From Streptomyces asoensis (GTDB lineage: Bacteria > Actinomycetota > Actinomycetes > Streptomycetales > Streptomycetaceae): a stretch of DNA of 64,000 nt. Position 1 is the first letter of the stretch, and each line of letters begins with the position of its first letter. The DNA is taken from assembly GCF_016860545.1 (NCBI RefSeq), contig NZ_BNEB01000003.1, positions 992,001-1,056,000 of the forward strand. The letters are read 5' to 3'. Positions 42,533 to 50,068 of this stretch are shown in pieces. A program made the translations under genes and the position numbers. The notes under the pieces are model-generated. The model was not told where the DNA came from and made no database searches. It saw only the letters and a program-made list of their open reading frames with translations.

Positions 42533-43099
42533 TCAGACCAGCAGGTCCTCGACCTGTGCCTCGCCCTCCCGGTACCTGCGGGTGATCTCCGCGCCGGAGT
42601 CGTCGGCCGTCCGCTGGAGGCGCTGGCGCCGGCTCGACACCTGCTGTTCGTAGCCGACGAGACGGGCCATCGCCTCGTGCAGCTCGGGGTCGGTGCGGGC
42701 GTCGAGGTCGGAGAGTTCGACGTCGGCGAGCATGTCCGCGGCCAGGATCCGGTACTCCTCGCTGTGCGGGGTGCCCAGCGTGACGTGCCGGGCCGATGAA
42801 CGGTGGCGGGCCGGGGCGTCGGTGAGGATCTCCGACAGCCGCTCCACCACGGAGGCCGCGCCCGACGGCGAGCGCCGGGCCAGTTCCGCGCGCAGGATGT
42901 CGATACGGCCCTGGAGCAGCCGCCGTACGTAGCTGAGGTCGGCCTCGTCGCGCTGGGCGTCCCGGCGCAGGGTGCGCAGCTCGGGCAGTCCCAGCCGGGT
43001 CAGGTCGTGCTCGGGTGGTTCCGCGGGCAGCACGGGGCTGTCGTGGCGCTGTGCCGGCGGCCGGTGTGTCGTGGGCCGCCCGGTACTCGGTGTGCTCAT
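42533..43099 (-). CDS. rsiG: Anti-sigma factor RsiG (c-di-GMP-dependent)
   Basis: 188 residues, two antiparallel helices. Both E(X)3S(X)2R(X)3Q(X)3D signatures that bind c-di-GMP are complete: Glu52/Ser56/Arg59/Gln63/Asp67 and Glu151/Ser155/Arg158/Gln162/Asp166. In Streptomyces RsiG holds the sporulation sigma factor WhiG when loaded with a c-di-GMP dimer. The first 30 residues are disordered. WhiG itself is not in the window. Confidence 0.93.
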   Translation of the reverse strand: MSTPSTGRPTTHRPPAQRHDSPVLPAEPPEHDLTRLGLPELRTLRRDAQRDEADLSYVRRLLQGRIDILRAELARRSPSGAASVVERLSEILTDAPARHRSSARHVTLGTPHSEEYRILAADMLADVELSDLDARTDPELHEAMARLVGYEQQVSSRRQRLQRTADDSGAEITRRYREGEAQVEDLLV

Positions 43100-43258
43100 G
43101 TCCCTCTACCGTCCCCTCGACCGGCGTGTGGGAAGCATCGTGCCACTCCGCGTGCCCGCCCGGTTACCGAGTCCCCCCGAACGGCCCCAGATAGGGGCTC
43201 GAGGATCAGAATTGGGCCCCTCGCGGGTCCGTGCCCGGCACCCGGCATCATGGTCCGC

Positions 43259-43684
43259 ATGCGAGCGGTGGTGCAGAGGGTGGACGGCGCGAGCGTCGTC
43301 GTGGACGGCGAGACGGTCGGGGAGATCGACGGCGAGGGCCTGTGCGTCCTGGTCGGGGTCACCCACGAGGACACCGAGGAGAAGGCGGCACAGCTCGCCC
43401 GCAAGCTCTGGTCCCTGCGCATGCTGCACGACGAGAGGTCGTGCAGCGACATCGGCGCCCCGCTGCTGGTGATCAGCCAGTTCACGCTGTACGGGGACGC
43501 CCGCAAGGGCCGCCGCCCCACCTGGAACGCGGCCGCGCCCGGCGCGGTGGCCGAGCCGCTCGTCGACGAGGTCGTCGCACGGCTGCGCGCGCTGGGCGCG
43601 ACGGTGGCGACGGGCCGGTTCGGCGCGCAGATGCGCGTCGCGCTGACGAACGACGGCCCGTTCACCGTCCTGATCGAGGTCTAG
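43259..43684 (+). CDS. dtd: D-aminoacyl-tRNA deacylase
   Basis: 141 residues from ATG 43259 (MRAVVQRVDGASVVVDG). Hydrolyses D-amino acids from mischarged tRNA. The family's cross-subunit motifs are present: SQFTLYGDARKG with the Ser-Gln pair, and the C-terminal Gly-Pro motif TNDGPFTVLIEV. Length normal. An in-frame ATG at 43250 would add three residues. A GGGTTCCGGGGTCC simple repeat (about 43687-43743) separates it from the convergent ygfZ. Confidence 0.96.
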   Translation: MRAVVQRVDGASVVVDGETVGEIDGEGLCVLVGVTHEDTEEKAAQLARKLWSLRMLHDERSCSDIGAPLLVISQFTLYGDARKGRRPTWNAAAPGAVAEPLVDEVVARLRALGATVATGRFGAQMRVALTNDGPFTVLIEV

Positions 43685-43743
43685 GATCCGGGTTCCGGGG
43701 TCCGGGTTCCGGGGTCCGGGGTCCGGGTTCCGGGGTCCGGGGT

Positions 43744-44709
43744 CTAAGGTTCCACGACCGTTTCCTGAGCGGCTGCCGTCGTGCCGGCCAGCAGCGGCGC
43801 GTCCACCGGCACGTTCCGCTTCACCAGCGCCAGGGCCACCGGCCCGAGTTCATGGTGGCGTACGGACGTGGTGACGAAACCGATCTTGCGACCGTCGGGG
43901 TCCTCGTCGGCGACGCGCAGCTCCGTGCCCGCGGCCGGGAGGTGCACCTCGCTGCCGTCGAGGTGGAGGAAGACGAGACGGCGGGGCGGCTTGCCGAGGT
44001 TCTGCACCCGGGCCACCGTCTCCTGTCCCCGGTAGCAGCCCTTCTGAAGGTGCACGGCGGTGCCGATCCAGCCGAGCTCGTGCGGGATGGTGCGGTGGTC
44101 GGTCTCGAAGCCGAGACGCGGGCGGTGCTGCTCGACGCGCAGAGCCTCGTGGGCGAGGATCCCGGCCGGCGGACCCGCCTGCTCGGCGAACGCCTCCAGA
44201 TCGACGCGCGGGAGGAACAGTTCCCGGCCGTACGCGGTCTCCCGGACGACGACACCCGGCGGGACGGGGGTGATGGAGCCCGCGGGGAGGTACACGACCG
44301 CGAGGTCGGCGGTGCGGTCCGCGACCTCGACCCGGTAGAAGAACTTCATCGACTCCAGGTAGGCGAGCAGCGCCTCCCGGGTGCCGGGTTCGACGTGCAT
44401 CCAGACGGTGAGGCCGTCGTCCACCAGGTAGAGCGCGTGCTCGATGTGGCCGTTCGCCGACAGGATCAGCGCCTCGGTGGCCTCGCCGACGGGAAGGTCG
44501 GTGACGTGCTGGGTCAGGAGAAGGTGCAGCCAGCTCAGCCGGTCCTCACCGGAGACGGCGACCACTCCGCGGTGCGAGAGGTCGACGAAGCCGGCGCCGT
44601 CGGCGAGGGCGCGCTGCTCGCGGAACAGGTCGCCGTAGTGACCGGCGACGCCTTCGTCCACACCCTCGGCGGGGACGGCGCCGGGCAGGGACAGCAGGGG
44701 GCTCTTCAT
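43744..44709 (-). CDS. ygfZ: YgfZ/GcvT-type folate-binding Fe-S maintenance protein
   Basis: 321 residues. Folate-binding GcvT-like fold with the YgfZ signature KGCYRGQE (223-230; Cys227). YgfZ supports repair or assembly of certain Fe-S enzymes such as MiaB. Directly upstream on the same strand is nur with only ten bases between, probably one transcript. Confidence 0.92.
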   Translation of the reverse strand: MKSPLLSLPGAVPAEGVDEGVAGHYGDLFREQRALADGAGFVDLSHRGVVAVSGEDRLSWLHLLLTQHVTDLPVGEATEALILSANGHIEHALYLVDDGLTVWMHVEPGTREALLAYLESMKFFYRVEVADRTADLAVVYLPAGSITPVPPGVVVRETAYGRELFLPRVDLEAFAEQAGPPAGILAHEALRVEQHRPRLGFETDHRTIPHELGWIGTAVHLQKGCYRGQETVARVQNLGKPPRRLVFLHLDGSEVHLPAAGTELRVADEDPDGRKIGFVTTSVRHHELGPVALALVKRNVPVDAPLLAGTTAAAQETVVEP

Positions 44710-44719
44710 GGGCCCAAGC

Positions 44720-45163
44720 CTACGACTTGGTATGTGAACCCTTGAGCGTGCAGTCCTTGCAGCGGCCGAAGATCGCGAAGTGCTTCATGTCCGTGTCGAA
44801 ACCGAAGGTCTCGCTCAGCTTGTCCCGGAACTCGGCGGCCACCTGCACATCGGCCTCGATGACGTTGCCGCAGTCCCGGCAGACGAGGTGGATGTGGTGG
44901 TGCCGGTCCGCCAGGTGGTACGTCGGCGCCCCGTGCCCCAGGTGCGCGTGGCTGACCAGCTCGAGCTCCTCCAGGAGCTCCAGGGTCCGGTACACGGTGG
45001 AAATGTTGACCCCCGACGCCGTCTTCCTCACTTCCACGAGGATGTCGTCGGGGGTCGCGTGCTCCAGGGTGTCCACGGCCTCGAGGACAAGCTGGCGCTG
45101 CGGCGTCAGCCGGTAGCCGCGCTGCCGCAGGTCGCTCTTCCAGTCAGTGCTTTCAGTGCTCAC
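44720..45163 (-). CDS. nur: Nickel-responsive Fur-family regulator Nur
   Basis: 147 residues from GTG 45163. Winged helix (RLTPQRQLVLEAVDTL; VNISTVYRTLELLEEL) and a metal-binding dimerisation domain (APTYHLADRHHHIHLVCRDCG, then CKDC). Very close to what I recall of S. coelicolor Nur (SCO4180), which with Ni2+ represses sodF and nickel uptake; the His-rich stretch supplies the nickel site. TAGACT lies about ten bases before the start, so the mRNA may be leaderless. Other Fur paralogues (Zur, FurA) are less likely given neighbours. Confidence 0.88.
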   Translation of the reverse strand: MSTESTDWKSDLRQRGYRLTPQRQLVLEAVDTLEHATPDDILVEVRKTASGVNISTVYRTLELLEELELVSHAHLGHGAPTYHLADRHHHIHLVCRDCGNVIEADVQVAAEFRDKLSETFGFDTDMKHFAIFGRCKDCTLKGSHTKS

Positions 45164-45182
45164 CACACCCAAGAGTCTAGGA

Positions 45183-45758
45183 CTACTTGAAGAAGGCGAT
45201 CCCGTCGTCCGGCATGTCGTCGGGGAGGGCCTTGGCCCACCGCTCGACCTCCTCCGGGGTGACGACCTTCTTCAGGTGCGCCGACATGTAGGGGCGCAGC
45301 TCGACCTCGGGGGTCTGCTTCTCGCCGACCCACATCAGGTCGCTCTTGACGTAGCCGTAGAGCCGCTTGCCGCCGGTGTAGGGGCCGGAGGCCGCCGTGC
45401 GGGCCACCGCGTCGGTGACCAGGTCGATCTGCGGCTTCTTGTCGGCGAGCTCGCCGTACCAGATCTCGACCACGCCGTCGTCGCGGACCATGGTCACCTC
45501 GACCTTGCGGTCGGCGTCGATGCGCCAGAAGCCGGACTCCGACTCCAGGGGCCGTACCTTGTTGCCGTCGCCGTCCAGGACCCAGGTGCGGGAGTGGTAC
45601 TCGAGGAAGTCGCGGCCGTCGTGGCCGAAGGTGACCTCCTGGCCGAAGTTGCACTTCTCCGATCCGGGGAAGTCGTGCACGCCCGCGCCCGCCCAGGTGC
45701 CCAGCAGGAAGGCGAGGGGGACGAGGTCCTTGTGGAGGTCGGACGGAATCTCGATCAT
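45183..45758 (-). CDS. Nitrobindin-like (FABP/THAP4) heme-binding protein
   Basis: 191 residues from ATG 45758. Ten-stranded lipocalin-like barrel: PLAFLLGTWAGAGVHDFPGS is the GXWXGXG signature near residue 15-35 and the conserved C-terminal region GEKQTPEVELRPYMSAHLKKV carries the His expected as heme ligand. Nitrobindins bind ferric heme and interact with NO or peroxynitrite. Divergence from other genes is absent; it lies upstream of nur on the same strand. Confidence 0.88.
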   Translation of the reverse strand: MIEIPSDLHKDLVPLAFLLGTWAGAGVHDFPGSEKCNFGQEVTFGHDGRDFLEYHSRTWVLDGDGNKVRPLESESGFWRIDADRKVEVTMVRDDGVVEIWYGELADKKPQIDLVTDAVARTAASGPYTGGKRLYGYVKSDLMWVGEKQTPEVELRPYMSAHLKKVVTPEEVERWAKALPDDMPDDGIAFFK

Positions 45759-45784
45759 GAGTGACAGTTCCTGGACGTGGTCGG

Positions 45785-45883
45785 TCAGCGCTGGCCCTGG
45801 TACAGCTTCTTCACGGTCAGACCGGCGAAGGCGAGGACGCCGACGCAGACCAGGACCAGCAGGGCTTCGAAGAAGATCTCCAC
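45785..45883 (-). CDS. 32-residue single-pass membrane protein
   Basis: MEIFFEALLVLVCVGVLAFA is the start, followed by GLTVKKLYQGQR. GTG with GAGGAG seven bases upstream. One membrane helix (about 4-24) and a short basic tail. It lies 26 bases before the nitrobindin-like gene on the same strand, so likely co-transcribed. Function unknown; short enough to be missed by automatic annotation. Confidence 0.72.
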   Translation of the reverse strand: MEIFFEALLVLVCVGVLAFAGLTVKKLYQGQR

Positions 45884-45924
45884 GGGGTGCTCCTCGGATG
45901 AGCGTGCTTCGGGGTACGTACAAC

Positions 45925-45963
45925 AGGGCCGGCCCCCAGCTTACGCGGCCGGGGGCCGGCCCT
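45925..45963 (-). terminator. Terminator of the three-gene membrane operon
   Basis: Perfect 13-bp arms AGGGCCGGCCCCC / GGGGGCCGGCCCT around a 13-base loop, 26 bases past the last gene. Confidence 0.88.
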
Positions 45964-45988
45964 CCCTGCGAGGTGCTCCCCGACGGGT

Positions 45989-46873
45989 TCAGTCCAGCAG
46001 CTGGCTCTGGAGGGTGACGGTCTGCTGGAACGGGACGGCCGCGGCGGTGCCCTTGCGGGACTGGAGGACCACGGCGACGACGTCGCCCGCGCGCAGGTAC
46101 GTCTGCCGCAGGTGCTCCGCCCCGTACGGCTTCACCTCGTCGTACGAGTACCGGATGAGGTCCCCGGGGTCGGCGGCCGTGGGGTACCCGTCGTCGAACC
46201 GGACGTCGGTGGCGCCGGCGACGGCGTACAGGGGGCCGCCGTAGGAGGTCAGCTTGCCGTAGACGCGGTCGGCCACCGTCCCCGTGTCGAACTGGAGCAG
46301 GTACACCCGGGTCCTGGTGCCGTCCCCGGTGGTCCAGCCGCGGGCCGCCGTGTGCCGCAGCCCGTTGTCGACGAGCAGCCGGCCGACCTCGTCACGGTCC
46401 TCCTTCGCCGCGAAGACGGCCAGGAAGTCCTTCATCGGCAGCCAGCCGTCGGTGCCGCGCAGCGCCTTGTCGTCCACGGCCCCCTCGGGCGCGGGCAGCA
46501 CCAGTTCGCGCAGGTCGGCGTAGTGGGCCATCGCCCAGTTCCCGGTGTCGAACGGGCCGGGGCTGCCGGACGGCAGCGGCGGCCGGGTGATCTCCGGGTA
46601 CGCCCAGCGCCCGTCCGACCCGGTGGCGAGACCGGGCAGGTCCGTGCGCTCCATGCTCGTGATGCCGTACGCCGTCCCGGCCCCGAGCGCGGCGAACACC
46701 GTGACGACGGCGGTCCACCGCGCGACGGCCCGGAGCACCCGGCGATCCTTCGGCGCGGCCGCGACGACAGGCGCGACCGGATCCTGCGGGCCGTTCTGTG
46801 CGGAGGCTGGACCGGGGGCCGTACCGGGCGCCGGGCCTTCGGTGGCGGGCTCGTGCGGTCGGTCGGTGGTCAT
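45989..46873 (-). CDS. Membrane-anchored protein, third of operon
   Basis: 294 residues. Pro/Ala-rich cytoplasmic N terminus, one membrane helix (about 52-72, AVVTVFAALGAGTAYGI), and an extracellular domain of about 220 residues with GWTTGDGTRTRVYLLQFDT-type beta strands. ATG overlaps the stop of the gene before it (ATGA). Family not named; its two operon partners have the same layout. Probably surface complex components. Confidence 0.75.
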   Translation of the reverse strand: MTTDRPHEPATEGPAPGTAPGPASAQNGPQDPVAPVVAAAPKDRRVLRAVARWTAVVTVFAALGAGTAYGITSMERTDLPGLATGSDGRWAYPEITRPPLPSGSPGPFDTGNWAMAHYADLRELVLPAPEGAVDDKALRGTDGWLPMKDFLAVFAAKEDRDEVGRLLVDNGLRHTAARGWTTGDGTRTRVYLLQFDTGTVADRVYGKLTSYGGPLYAVAGATDVRFDDGYPTAADPGDLIRYSYDEVKPYGAEHLRQTYLRAGDVVAVVLQSRKGTAAAVPFQQTVTLQSQLLD

Positions 46874-47718
46874 ACGGCCTGTCCCGGGTCGTCGATGCGG
46901 TCGAGTTGGGTGGTGAAGAACTTCGCGACGAACTTCCCGTCGACCGGGTCGGGGGCGGCCGCGGTGACGCTGACCAGCACGTCTCCCACGTACGCGGTGC
47001 AGAGCGCGCCGCCCAGCGCCTCGTCCTTGCCCTTGGGCGTCAGGAAGCACCGGGCGTCCGGGTGGCCCTCGATCGCGGGACCCTTGCGCAGGACGTCCAT
47101 GGCGGCGAGGAAGGCGTTGAACGACGTCGCCGACCGGCGCACGGCCGCGCTGCTCTCCAGGCGCGACAGCGTGACCCTGAACGAGATCGCGTCGGTGACG
47201 TTGTACTCGGGCCGCTCGACGACATAGCTGCGCATCGCCATGCCCTTGATGCGCTCCTTGTCGATCAGCTTCTCCAGCTTGCGGCGCGACGAGCCGGGCA
47301 GGTCCTTGATGGACTCCTTGCGCAGGGCGGTGGCCTGCGCTCCGCTGAACTCGGCGTCCGCCCCGAACTCCCGGAGGTCGGGGCCGCGGTCGTACCCGTC
47401 GGTGCCGAACGGCACCAGCAGGGCGCTCAGCCCCGCCTCGGACGCGCCGTCCGGTGTCTCCTTCTTGTTCTTGCCGTCCGGGGCGGCCGGGGGGAACTTC
47501 CAGGTCGGCCTGCCGGGTTCCCGGTCGGCGTCCTGGACGGTCACGGCGGTCCAGCCGACCCCGCCGAGCAGGGCGCAGGCCAGCAGCACGGTCCCGGCCA
47601 CGGCGGCGATCCGCCCGCCCCGTCCGGCCCGCCCGGCCCCACGGCCCGACTTCCCGCCGGCGACGGGCTCGGGGGTGTCACGCTCCCCGGGGTTCTCGCT
47701 CACGATCTGCCCGCTCAC
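46870..47718 (-). CDS. Membrane-anchored protein, second of operon
   Basis: 282 residues. Gly/Arg-rich N terminus, one helix (about 37-57, AAVAGTVLLACALLGGVGWTA), extracellular domain with two Cys (CFLTPKG, CTAYVG) that may pair. Translationally coupled at both ends by four-base overlaps. Similar size, topology and beta-rich C-terminal half to its partners suggest duplication. Function unknown. Confidence 0.75.
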   Translation of the reverse strand: MSGQIVSENPGERDTPEPVAGGKSGRGAGRAGRGGRIAAVAGTVLLACALLGGVGWTAVTVQDADREPGRPTWKFPPAAPDGKNKKETPDGASEAGLSALLVPFGTDGYDRGPDLREFGADAEFSGAQATALRKESIKDLPGSSRRKLEKLIDKERIKGMAMRSYVVERPEYNVTDAISFRVTLSRLESSAAVRRSATSFNAFLAAMDVLRKGPAIEGHPDARCFLTPKGKDEALGGALCTAYVGDVLVSVTAAAPDPVDGKFVAKFFTTQLDRIDDPGQAV

Positions 47719-48569
47719 AGCTTGCCCACCTGCCGCTCCGCCAGGTCCATGATCTTCGCCTTGGCGATCGGCTCGCTGCCGTAGACATGGATCTCCATGT
47801 AGATGTCACCGCGCCAGGCGTGCGCCTCGGCCGAGTACAGCGGGAGGTAGCCCGCCTTCCGCTCGGGCGCGTCGTGCACGTACACCGTCCCGGTGCCCTC
47901 GCCGGTGCCGGGAAGGGGCCAGCGGCGGGTGTCGCCCTCCTTGTCCGCCCAGTAGTCGCCGTTCTCGGCCCACTCGGACGCCGCAGGCTTGCTCTCCTGG
48001 CGGAACTGCACGAGGGCGATGTCGACCGTGTACGCGTCGCCCACCCGCCACGAGGTCACGGCCGCCCGGCGGAACTCGTCGTCTATGAGGCTGTCGAACG
48101 TGCTCGCCGGCCCCTTGTACCGCTCGGCGTAGGCCGCGAGGTCCGCCCAGCCCTCGTCGTCCACCGCCGACGGGTTGTCCTCGGTCCCCTTGGGACGCGG
48201 GATCAGCAGCTTGCGCAGATCTCCGTCCGTCCTGACCCGCCGGTCCTGCGCCGCCGACAGCGGCTCGGCCTCGCCCTGCGCCTGCGCGACGACCGGCTGG
48301 GAGAGCGGCGGCAGCGCGGTCGGTGCGCGTCCGGCCTGGACCAGATACCCGGTGCAGGCACCGGCGACGACCCCGAGCACCGCGGCCGCGGCGAGCATCG
48401 CGGCCGTCCGTCCGCGCCTGCGGGGCCGCGCCCGGGGCACGTCGTCCCCGGTGTCCGCCGCCACGGCCGCCGGCGCGACCGCCTCTTCCTCCGCGGGCCC
48501 GCCGGACTCGGCGGACTCGGCGGACCCTGTCGCACCCACTCCCTCTTCGGCCCTTTCCGGACCTTCCAC
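47715..48569 (-). CDS. Membrane-anchored protein, first of operon
   Basis: 284 residues from GTG 48569. Acidic, Ala/Glu-rich cytoplasmic N terminus, Arg cluster (RARPRRRGR), one helix (about 57-77), extracellular domain (about 95-284) with YTVDIALVQFRQES and GTVYVHDAPER strands. First gene of the operon of three, divergent from a DsrE-like gene. Function unknown. Confidence 0.75.
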   Translation of the reverse strand: MEGPERAEEGVGATGSAESAESGGPAEEEAVAPAAVAADTGDDVPRARPRRRGRTAAMLAAAAVLGVVAGACTGYLVQAGRAPTALPPLSQPVVAQAQGEAEPLSAAQDRRVRTDGDLRKLLIPRPKGTEDNPSAVDDEGWADLAAYAERYKGPASTFDSLIDDEFRRAAVTSWRVGDAYTVDIALVQFRQESKPAASEWAENGDYWADKEGDTRRWPLPGTGEGTGTVYVHDAPERKAGYLPLYSAEAHAWRGDIYMEIHVYGSEPIAKAKIMDLAERQVGKL

Positions 48570-48672
48570 TACATCCCCCTCTGAAGCTCGAAGCGCGTGG
48601 TTCCGTCTCGCGCTTCACAGGAGACCCATGATCAACACCGGCAGTTGTGGCGGAGTTGATTACGATTCAGGT

Positions 48673-49035
48673 ATGGCGAAGAAGCTCGTGATCAAGGTGA
48701 CAGCGGGGGCCGACGCGCCCGAGCGGTGCTCTCAGGCGTTCACGGTGGCGGCCGTCGCCGTGGCCAGCGGGGTCGAGGTGTCCCTGTGGCTGACCGGTGA
48801 GTCCGCGTGGTTCGCGCTGCCGGGCCGGGCCGCCGAGTTCGAGCTGCCGCACGCCGCTCCGCTGCCCGGTCTGCTCGAGTCGATCCTGGCCGGCGGACGG
48901 CTCACCCTGTGCACCCAGTGCGCGGCCCGCCGGGACATCACCGAGAAGGACGTCATCGAGGGCGTCCGCATCGCCGGAGCCCAGGTGTTCGTCCAGGAGG
49001 CCCTGGCCGACGACACCCAGGCACTCGTGTACTGA
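48673..49035 (+). CDS. DsrE/YchN-like protein
   Basis: 120 residues. MAKKLVIKVTAGADAPERCSQAF begins a DsrE-type Rossmann-like fold; CTQCAARRDI carries two Cys that could serve in sulfur relay. Family members move persulfide sulfur or act as scaffolds; the role here is unproven. TACGAT (48661-48666) seven bases before the ATG and no ribosome binding site point to a leaderless mRNA. Confidence 0.88.
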   Translation: MAKKLVIKVTAGADAPERCSQAFTVAAVAVASGVEVSLWLTGESAWFALPGRAAEFELPHAAPLPGLLESILAGGRLTLCTQCAARRDITEKDVIEGVRIAGAQVFVQEALADDTQALVY

Positions 49036-49169
49036 GGCCGGCGGGGCGGGTGCACCGGGTGACGCGTCGCCCATTCTTCCGATTACCGCCGGGTCGTCAG
49101 ACGGCACCCCGTTCGCCTCTTCTCTGCGTCAGGGTTACCTCCTCCCCACGCATCGAAGGACGAACCATC

Positions 49170-49544
49170 GTGCACCATCTCGCCCCGAGCGCGATCCTGG
49201 TGGTCGGTCTGCTGGCTCACACGCGGGCGATCTGCCTGTGGGTCCGCGACCGTTCTCGTCAGCGGCTCCACTGCGCCGTTCTGAGAGAACTCGCCCGCAC
49301 CGGCGGTACCGTCCGCGAAGAGCACCGCTCGCGCGCGGGCTCGGTCCTGATCTGGGAACTCCACCTGCCGCGGGCCTGGACCGACGGCTGCGGGCCCGCC
49401 CGCTCCCCGCGCAGGATCCCCGCGCCCCGGCCGCCGCGCCGCCGCCGGTGCGGTACCGGTTCCGCCACCCCCTTGCGCGGGACGCCCCGCCCCTCCGCCG
49501 TGCGTGACGCAGGCACCGCGGGTGAAGCGGGCGGGGGCCGGTGA
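49170..49544 (+). CDS. Small protein preceding the sigma factor
   Basis: 124 residues from GTG 49170 with AAGGACGA upstream. One N-terminal hydrophobic segment (SAILVVGLLAHTRAICLWV), a short charged helix, and a basic Pro/Arg-rich tail. Its stop overlaps the sigma-factor GTG, so it is coupled to it. No family recognised; could be a membrane sensor or regulator of the sigma factor. Confidence 0.6.
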   Translation: MHHLAPSAILVVGLLAHTRAICLWVRDRSRQRLHCAVLRELARTGGTVREEHRSRAGSVLIWELHLPRAWTDGCGPARSPRRIPAPRPPRRRRCGTGSATPLRGTPRPSAVRDAGTAGEAGGGR

Positions 49545-50068
49545 CCGAGCGGAACCGCGACGGCAGAACCCCGGACGGGTCCCATGCCGCGTTCACCCAG
49601 CTGTTCGACACCTCCTACGAACAGGCCGTGAAGTTCGTCCACGTCCGCGCACCGGGCGCCGACGTCGAAGCGATCGTCGAGGAGGCGTTCGTCCAGGTCC
49701 TCACCCGATGGGACACGATCGAGAACCCGGCCGCCTATCTGTTCAAGGTCCTCCTGCACGGCGTCAACGGACACCACCGCGAGCGGGTGAGGGAGGTCCG
49801 TCTGCACGAGCGGTTGCGCGCCGCCAGGCCGCGCGAGACCACGGCCGACCCCCTCGAAGGAAAGATCATCCATGACGACGTCATCGCCGCCTTCCAGGAG
49901 CTTCCGTCGGCCGTGCGCGAAGTCGCCGTCATGCACTGGTTCCTGCACAAGCCACCGGACCAGGTCGCCGAGGAACTCGGCAAGAGCCGCAGCACCGTGA
50001 CCACCCAACTCACCCATGCCGCTCGACGGCTCCGGGAGTTCCTCACCACGAGGGAGGAGGAGCGATGA
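49541..50068 (+). CDS. ECF-type RNA polymerase sigma factor
   Basis: 175 residues. Sigma-70 region 2 (about 15-85; TQLFDTSYEQAVKFVHVR, FVQVLTRWDTIENPAAYLFKVL) and region 4 (about 110-165; FQELPSAVREVAVMHWFLHKPPDQVAEELGKS helix-turn-helix, split). It is followed by a gene overlapping ATGA that encodes a DUF5667 membrane protein, as typical for this ECF group, where the partner acts as anti-sigma or regulator. Confidence 0.93.
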   Translation: MTERNRDGRTPDGSHAAFTQLFDTSYEQAVKFVHVRAPGADVEAIVEEAFVQVLTRWDTIENPAAYLFKVLLHGVNGHHRERVREVRLHERLRAARPRETTADPLEGKIIHDDVIAAFQELPSAVREVAVMHWFLHKPPDQVAEELGKSRSTVTTQLTHAARRLREFLTTREEER

